Below are positions 28,036 through 33,609 of a stretch of DNA of 33,609 bases, one piece after another. Within the stretch, counting starts at the first letter, position 1, and each line of letters starts with the position of its first letter. The position numbers were made by a program, and so were the translations under genes. The notes beneath the pieces were generated by a model. The model saw only the letters and a list, made by a program, of their open reading frames with translations. It was not told the origin of the DNA and did no database searches. The stretch is from a virus: the IMG/VR virus record IMGVR_UViG_3300020185_000153, positions 1 to 33,609 of that record, one strand, 5' to 3'.

Positions 28036-31000
28036 TGATAGGTAGTTTTTTCAAAGCTGTTGGTAAATTTGTATGGAATAAAATACAACAAGTGGGTTGG
28101 GCTGGTGGCTTTAATCTTAAAAATGCTTTTTTTGTATACACCACAGCTGTAGGCGTTAAAGGATTCTTACAAGCCAAGGAGATGTTAGCTAAAGGTCAAG
28201 ACATCATGGCTAACAAAACTGCTGCTGGTGGTAAGATACCAGTCATATATGGAACAAGAAGGGTTGGTGCTCAAATTGTTTATATGGACACAGCACAAAA
28301 CAGATCAAAAGATTTGTTTGTTGTTTATGCAATATCAGTTGGTGAATGTGAAGAGATACTTGGTAGAACTATTGAGATAGATGGCAATAGTATTTTAGAT
28401 GGCAATATCTATAAAGGCGGTGGTTATGTAGGCTCAGATAGAAATGGTCAAACTGGATTTAGTCATCACCAACCATTAAATACTGCATCTCAAGTTGGTG
28501 ATAATCAATACTCAAACGCAGGTACTTTAGGAACTAATCCAGCATTAAGATATTCTTTTGTATTTAACTTGCATCATGGTGCATCAAGTCAAACAGCAGA
28601 CCCTATGCTCAGAGCATCCATACCTACTGAGTGGACTACCAATCATAAGTTAAACGGTATTTGCTACATAGCAGCTTCTTTTGATTACGATAAAAAAGGA
28701 ATGTATAAAGGTGTTCCACAAATAACAGTACAGGTTAAAGGTAAAAAGGTTTTTGACCCAAGAGATAGCTCTACTAAATGGTCATCTAACCCAGCTTTAT
28801 GTTTTTTAGATTACATACAAAATGATGAATATGGTAAAGGTTTAGCAACTTCACAAATCAATATGACTACCATTAGTGCTGCTGCAACTAAATGTGAAGT
28901 AGAAGTAGACCAACCTTATTATAATGATACTTATCAAGACTTAACTTGGAGTGGTACTGCTGGCAATGACTTTATTGTTATTAATGATAATGATGACTGG
29001 TGGCAAAACAAAGTAGATGAAGTTATAGATATAAGAGATTCTACTGATACAAGTATATTTTCTAATGCTGTAACTATTACAGGTTCTACAAGATATCAAT
29101 ACTATGATTCTGTACAAGAAAACAGGTTATATATAGATGATGTTTTAGCAAACAGTTATACAAATGAAGCAGGAAACGCTAGAGCTAAAGTTAAAAGATT
29201 TCATTGCAATGGTTATATTGACACTAATAAGAATGTCATGGATAACGCTAAAGAGCTTCTTGCAAATATGCGAGGTATCTTTCTTTATATTGATGGCAAA
29301 TATGAATTACAAATAGAAGATACAGGAACATCTACATTTAGCATTACAGATGACCACATCATAGCTGATGCTGGTATATCAGTTGATTATGGTAATAAAG
29401 ATAAAAAGGCTAACAAGGTTGTCATTGAATTCTTTAACGCTAATAAGAAATATGAACTAGATACAGCTACTGTTTTACATGATGCTTCACCTGAGTATTA
29501 TTCAGATGATGGTGAGGTGCTAGAGGTTAAAGCTGAATTCCCTTATGTAACAGACCCATACATTGCTTATAACATGGGTAAGGCTATCTTAACTAGAAGC
29601 AGAAATCAGACCACCATGCAGTTCTTAGGAACTCCTGAGATGTATAAACTTAACGTTGGTGATATCGTTGATCTTACTTATTTACCTTTAAGTTTTAATG
29701 TAAAGATTTGTAGGGTAGAAGCATTAGAACTACAGTCAAATGGACTTGTATCTGTTAGCTTAATTGAATATTTTGATGTTTATACATGGGAAGTACCAGC
29801 TCAAGAGCCAGTAGAAATAATAGCCCACCCACCAAGCATAGGTGCTTTACATCCACCTGAAGCAAGTAGCATTGTATTCACAGACACAGATTCTTCATCA
29901 ATCAATAGACCTACTTTAACTTGGACTGAGCCAACTGATTTTCCAGTAAGGCAATATAGGGTAGATGTAGTTGATACAGCAAATCCGCCAGTACAAGTAT
30001 TTAGCAAACTAGTTGACACAAATAGCGTAGATTTAAGTTTTCTTGCTGTAGGTAATTACAATGCAAATATAACTTCTTTCAATGGAGTTGGTATTGAGTC
30101 TAATGCTGTTGTAAAGTCGTTTACTATTGGTGACCCACCAACAGCTACAGCAGATATACAAGATGATGCTGTTATTACAGATAAGATAACAGATGATGCG
30201 ATTACAACATCCAAGATACTAGATGGCAATGTTACTGATGCAAAGATCAACTCTTTAACAGCAGACAAAATTACAGCAGGAACTATTGATGCTTCAGTTA
30301 TTACTGTTACTAACTTAGATGCAGATAATATAACTTCAGGCACTATTGGTGCAGATAAAATCACTGTTACTGATTTAGCTGCTATAAATAGTGATCTAGG
30401 CGATATTGATGCTGGTAGTTTAAACATAGGCTCAGGTGCTTTTGTAGTAACTACAGCAGGTGCTATGACTGCTACAAGTGCAACTGTAACAGGAAATATT
30501 ACTGCTACTTCTTTAAATGTTACTAATGCTAGTGTTACAGGAACACTTGATGCAAGTGTGATTACAGTTGATGGACAAGATTTGTCTACCTTAGTTGCTT
30601 ATGGAACAACAACTGGGCAAGATGGCAACTTTTTTAAAATAAATAATCAACTTGATTTAGAAGGCAAGTTCTATTGGAACGCAAGTGGTAATACTAATTA
30701 TTTTTACTTAGGAAATGGAGATGAAGATGATGTAAGTTTGTACATAACATCTTCAGCAAGTAATGCAATAGTTTTAGGTGATGAAGATAATGCGTTAGGA
30801 AGTTTTAAAATTCGTTATGGTAATGATATAAATGCTACATACAATGATAGTTTTATTGAACTTGATGGAGACTGGACAACAGGTCATGTATCTTCAGGAA
30901 CACCTGAAACAACTTATACAATAAGTGGCGAAACTACTATTACAAACCCTACTGTTGGTATAAAAGCAAAAACAACTACACCACTTAAATTATATTTTTC

Positions 31001-33609
31001 AAGTGATGCAAGTCAGAATGATTTATCAAGAGTTGAATTATCTAAAACTACAATAGCGGGTTCTACAACAACACCTATAGTTGAGGTAACACAAGGTTCA
31101 GCACCATCTACTACTACTAACAAACTTTATAATATAGGCGGTTCTTTATATTGGAATGGTGCAGTTGTAGATACTGGTGCAGGAGATATAACAGGTGTAA
31201 CTATAAATACATCAGGTGGCAGTCTTACAGGTGGTGCTTCTTTTGCTTCAGGTGATGCCACATTTACACTAGATATAGGAACTACAGTAAGAGGTTCTAA
31301 AACATTTGAAGATGATGCTACTTTTGAATCTAATGTTGTAATAGAAGGCAACCTAGATGTACAAGGTACTACCACAACAATTGATACTACAAACTTAGAT
31401 GTAAAAGACAAAAACATTACTCTTAACTATGGTAGTGGTGATACATCAGCAAATGCAAATGGTGCAGGTATTACCATTCAAGATGCTGTAAGTTCTACCC
31501 AAGATGCCACCTTAACTTGGAATACAGCTAACGATAGTTTTAACTTTTCTCATCCTTTAAATGTAACGGGTGCTATTAGTACAACTGGTAGCATTACAAG
31601 TACAGATGGAACTCTTTTATTAGTTGACGATTCAGGTGATCAACCAAAAATACAATTTAGTGAAAGTGATGTAAATCACTTTATTTTAGAATATAACGGA
31701 ACTGGAAGTGGTGTAGGAAACTATGTGGCTTTTTATAGTGAATTTAGTGGTTGGGTAACAAAAGGAAATGGATTAAATTATGTTCCTGCTAATGGTAGGG
31801 TTGGTATAGGGCTATCAAATCCAAGTGAAAAGCTATCAGTTGTAGGAAACATATCAGCCACAGGAACAGTTGATGGTAGAGACATAGCCACAGATGGAAC
31901 TAAGCTAGATGGCATAGAAGCAGGTGCAACCACAGATCAAACTCAAGCTGAAATAAATGCTTTAGGTATAACTGCAATAGGTTTATCAGGTACTCCAAAT
32001 ATAACTGTTGGCACTATCAATTCAGGTGCTATAGACGTAACAGGAACAGTTACTGCTGATGGATTAGAAGCTCGTAAAGATACAGGCTCAACTACAAATT
32101 CATTATTAAAATTAACAAACTCAGCAGGTAGTACAACAGATGGTGCAGGTATTACATTTGAAGTTGCAAATACTTCAGGAGCAGGTGGTTCTGTAAATGT
32201 TGTAAGAGATGGCTCTAACTTTAAGCCATATATGACACTTAATACAAGTGCTAATATATCAACAGCACCCTCACAACGTGTTCGTATTGATGATACAGGC
32301 ATAGACGTAACAGGAACAGTTACAAGTGATGGGTTGACTGTAAGTGATGGCACGAATGGAATAATTCAAGTAGGTGCATTAAACACAAGAAAAATAGCTG
32401 GTGGTGCTGACTATGGAGGTATTCGTTATTATTCTGATAATGACCATATTTTATATACAAATAATGTTCAAAGATTAGCAATTAACTCAGGCGGAGACAT
32501 CTCCTTCTATGACGATACAGGCTCAACTCAAGGTTTATTTTGGGATGCTAGTGCTGAGAGATTGGGCTTGGGGACAACTTCGCCTTGGGAAACTCTTTCA
32601 ATACCGTTTAATGAAAAGCTATCATTTGGGTCTTCTGCGTACCCTTTTAGTATTTCTAGGGCTTCTGCTGGCGAACTTGTTACAACCTTTGAAGATGGCT
32701 ATAACGCTTCTAATGCCCGTATTGAATTTAAAATGCGTGGTGGAGCAGTTACGCCATTAAGCATTTTAGGGTCAGGAAACGTTGGAATTGGTACAAGTTC
32801 GCCAAGTTCACAGTTACACTTATCTAAAGCGGGTGGCACGTTAATTAAATTAGGAACCTCTATTAATACTTCTGAAATTGAAGCAAGAGAAGTTGGTGGC
32901 GGTCAAAGTCTTATACTCAGTTCTGTTAATTCAGCAGACCATTTAGTAATTGATGGAGCAGGAAAAGTTGGCATAGGCACAAGTTCGCCAAATGAAAGTC
33001 TGCACGTTCATAAATCAACAACACCTAGAATATTATTAACAGATGCAACAACTGGAACGACTAGCGGTTCTGATGGAATGTTCTTGGGCATAGCAGGAGA
33101 CCAAGGTTTAAATATTTGGAACTATGAAAATACTTATACAAGGTTTGCTGTAAATAATTCAGAAAAGATGAGAATCACATCATCAGGTAACCTGTTGGTG
33201 GGTACTACAAGCGGAGGTAATTCATCTGCTGGATTTCGTGCATACGCAGGAGGCAATGGTGCATTTACTATTGCAGGTACTACATTAAGTCTAAATCGTT
33301 TATCAAGCAATGGAGAGATTTTAAACTTTCAAAAAGATACAGTTAATGTTGGAAGTATTGGTGTTATAAATACTAACAACCTTACCATAGGTGGCTCTGT
33401 TTCAAACCATTCAGGTCTTCAGTTTGGTACTGCTGTAATTACGCCTATGAGAGCAGGTGCAGAAAGTGATGCTCAAATTGATATAGGTTTCTCAAACGCT
33501 AGATTCAAAGACCTCTACCTTTCAAGTCAAGCTATTATAGAAGATGATGCATCTAGCCCATCAATACTTGTAAAAGCAGCTCAACAAACAGTTTCTACAA
33601 CACCTACAG
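28035..33609 (+). CDS. Giant tail-tip attachment protein (J-like) with FN3 and fibre repeats (3' partial)
   Basis: The open frame covers 1,858 complete codons and runs off the right edge. Residues 1-590 form a J-like tail-tip module (GKIPVIYGTRRVGAQIVYMD, CFLDYIQNDEYGKGL), with a fibronectin type III-like region around 29830-30140 (TWTEPTDFPVRQYRVDVVD). Then come low-complexity beta repeats (ITDKITDDAITTSKI), followed by fibre units including DGTKLDGIEAGATTDQTQAE and at least four GIG-SP motifs near 31805, 32560, 32785 and 32970. It would bind the cell surface and close the tube. By inference it continues in the left-edge frame (2-4612), giving about 3,395 residues if the ends join. Confidence 0.85.
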   Translation, partial: MIGSFFKAVGKFVWNKIQQVGWAGGFNLKNAFFVYTTAVGVKGFLQAKEMLAKGQDIMANKTAAGGKIPVIYGTRRVGAQIVYMDTAQNRSKDLFVVYAISVGECEEILGRTIEIDGNSILDGNIYKGGGYVGSDRNGQTGFSHHQPLNTASQVGDNQYSNAGTLGTNPALRYSFVFNLHHGASSQTADPMLRASIPTEWTTNHKLNGICYIAASFDYDKKGMYKGVPQITVQVKGKKVFDPRDSSTKWSSNPALCFLDYIQNDEYGKGLATSQINMTTISAAATKCEVEVDQPYYNDTYQDLTWSGTAGNDFIVINDNDDWWQNKVDEVIDIRDSTDTSIFSNAVTITGSTRYQYYDSVQENRLYIDDVLANSYTNEAGNARAKVKRFHCNGYIDTNKNVMDNAKELLANMRGIFLYIDGKYELQIEDTGTSTFSITDDHIIADAGISVDYGNKDKKANKVVIEFFNANKKYELDTATVLHDASPEYYSDDGEVLEVKAEFPYVTDPYIAYNMGKAILTRSRNQTTMQFLGTPEMYKLNVGDIVDLTYLPLSFNVKICRVEALELQSNGLVSVSLIEYFDVYTWEVPAQEPVEIIAHPPSIGALHPPEASSIVFTDTDSSSINRPTLTWTEPTDFPVRQYRVDVVDTANPPVQVFSKLVDTNSVDLSFLAVGNYNANITSFNGVGIESNAVVKSFTIGDPPTATADIQDDAVITDKITDDAITTSKILDGNVTDAKINSLTADKITAGTIDASVITVTNLDADNITSGTIGADKITVTDLAAINSDLGDIDAGSLNIGSGAFVVTTAGAMTATSATVTGNITATSLNVTNASVTGTLDASVITVDGQDLSTLVAYGTTTGQDGNFFKINNQLDLEGKFYWNASGNTNYFYLGNGDEDDVSLYITSSASNAIVLGDEDNALGSFKIRYGNDINATYNDSFIELDGDWTTGHVSSGTPETTYTISGETTITNPTVGIKAKTTTPLKLYFSSDASQNDLSRVELSKTTIAGSTTTPIVEVTQGSAPSTTTNKLYNIGGSLYWNGAVVDTGAGDITGVTINTSGGSLTGGASFASGDATFTLDIGTTVRGSKTFEDDATFESNVVIEGNLDVQGTTTTIDTTNLDVKDKNITLNYGSGDTSANANGAGITIQDAVSSTQDATLTWNTANDSFNFSHPLNVTGAISTTGSITSTDGTLLLVDDSGDQPKIQFSESDVNHFILEYNGTGSGVGNYVAFYSEFSGWVTKGNGLNYVPANGRVGIGLSNPSEKLSVVGNISATGTVDGRDIATDGTKLDGIEAGATTDQTQAEINALGITAIGLSGTPNITVGTINSGAIDVTGTVTADGLEARKDTGSTTNSLLKLTNSAGSTTDGAGITFEVANTSGAGGSVNVVRDGSNFKPYMTLNTSANISTAPSQRVRIDDTGIDVTGTVTSDGLTVSDGTNGIIQVGALNTRKIAGGADYGGIRYYSDNDHILYTNNVQRLAINSGGDISFYDDTGSTQGLFWDASAERLGLGTTSPWETLSIPFNEKLSFGSSAYPFSISRASAGELVTTFEDGYNASNARIEFKMRGGAVTPLSILGSGNVGIGTSSPSSQLHLSKAGGTLIKLGTSINTSEIEAREVGGGQSLILSSVNSADHLVIDGAGKVGIGTSSPNESLHVHKSTTPRILLTDATTGTTSGSDGMFLGIAGDQGLNIWNYENTYTRFAVNNSEKMRITSSGNLLVGTTSGGNSSAGFRAYAGGNGAFTIAGTTLSLNRLSSNGEILNFQKDTVNVGSIGVINTNNLTIGGSVSNHSGLQFGTAVITPMRAGAESDAQIDIGFSNARFKDLYLSSQAIIEDDASSPSILVKAAQQTVSTTPT

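Noticed and set aside
29801-32353. Minus-strand frames of 72-136 residues in the J/fibre gene
   Set aside because: They have the Val/Ser/Pro-rich shadow composition seen elsewhere opposite this gene, no start signals and no recognisable domain.
32509-32760. An 83-residue plus-strand frame, leucine-rich
   Set aside because: It is in the wrong frame within the fibre gene, where the main frame holds GIG-SP repeats. It looks like an out-of-frame shadow.
1-33609. Search for integrase, lysogeny repressor, CRISPR array and tRNA genes
   Set aside because: No tyrosine or serine recombinase motif, no cI-like repressor, no regularly spaced repeats outside the fibre gene and no cloverleaf-like sequence in the few gaps were found by eye. 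The small RHH and HTH proteins are too weak as evidence for lysogeny.

Overview
The window looks like an almost complete genome of a small, tailed, lambda-like siphovirus. The DNA is visibly AT-rich (about one third G+C by eye) and every supported gene lies on the + strand, mostly with ATGA/TAATG-type overlaps. Gene content and the VGIGTSSP-type fibre repeats resemble phages assembled from surface seawater. That points to a marine bacterial host, but the sequence does not identify it. I see no integrase, no lysogeny repressor, no DNA or RNA polymerase, no tRNA and no CRISPR array.

Layout. (1) Bases 2-4612 are the 3' part of a giant tail-tip/fibre gene ending in an S74-type intramolecular chaperone. 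Its 5' part starts at 28035 and runs off the right end, so the window is probably a circular map opened inside this gene. (2) 4623-6364 holds a small conserved fibre-adjacent protein, two small putative structural or lysis proteins, a 3TM holin and a GH24 lysozyme. (3) 6333-10173 is an early/accessory block of overlapping small genes around a C5-methyltransferase-like protein, a RecE-like exonuclease, a ribbon-helix-helix protein and two further PD-(D/E)XK nuclease-like proteins. (4) 10190-12675 is the replication core: a putative ssDNA-binding protein with a DVPF tail and a TOPRIM primase/RepA-like helicase. (5) 12677-15561 has a G/T-rich repeat, a ParB-N6-adenine methyltransferase fusion, a DUF3310 protein and small hypotheticals. 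(6) 15558-33609 is the virion block: gpZ-like, a 97-bp gap that is a candidate cos region, Nu1-like and GpA-like terminase, gpW-like connector, gpB-like portal, a protease-capsid fusion, FII-like, U-like, tail tube, G/GT with a -1 frameshift, tape measure, two distal tail proteins and the J-like tip/fibre.

How it works together. The virion module is the lambda plan, but with an HK97-type protease and capsid in one reading frame and with the gpZ-like gene moved to the other side of the terminase genes. DNA synthesis probably uses the phage primase-helicase and SSB-like protein with the host polymerase. The exonuclease and resolvase-like nuclease would serve recombination and DNA processing. 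Two methyltransferase-type proteins with no partner restriction enzyme suggest self-protection against host restriction.

The most unusual features are the fused and internally re-initiable protease-capsid gene, the giant single-polypeptide J-fibre-chaperone, and a set of strong inverted repeats in the replication region (7077-7102, 9103-9166, 9196-9217, 10862-10882, 11032-11099, 12677-12790). None of these repeats is explained by coding alone, and they may include the origin and operators.
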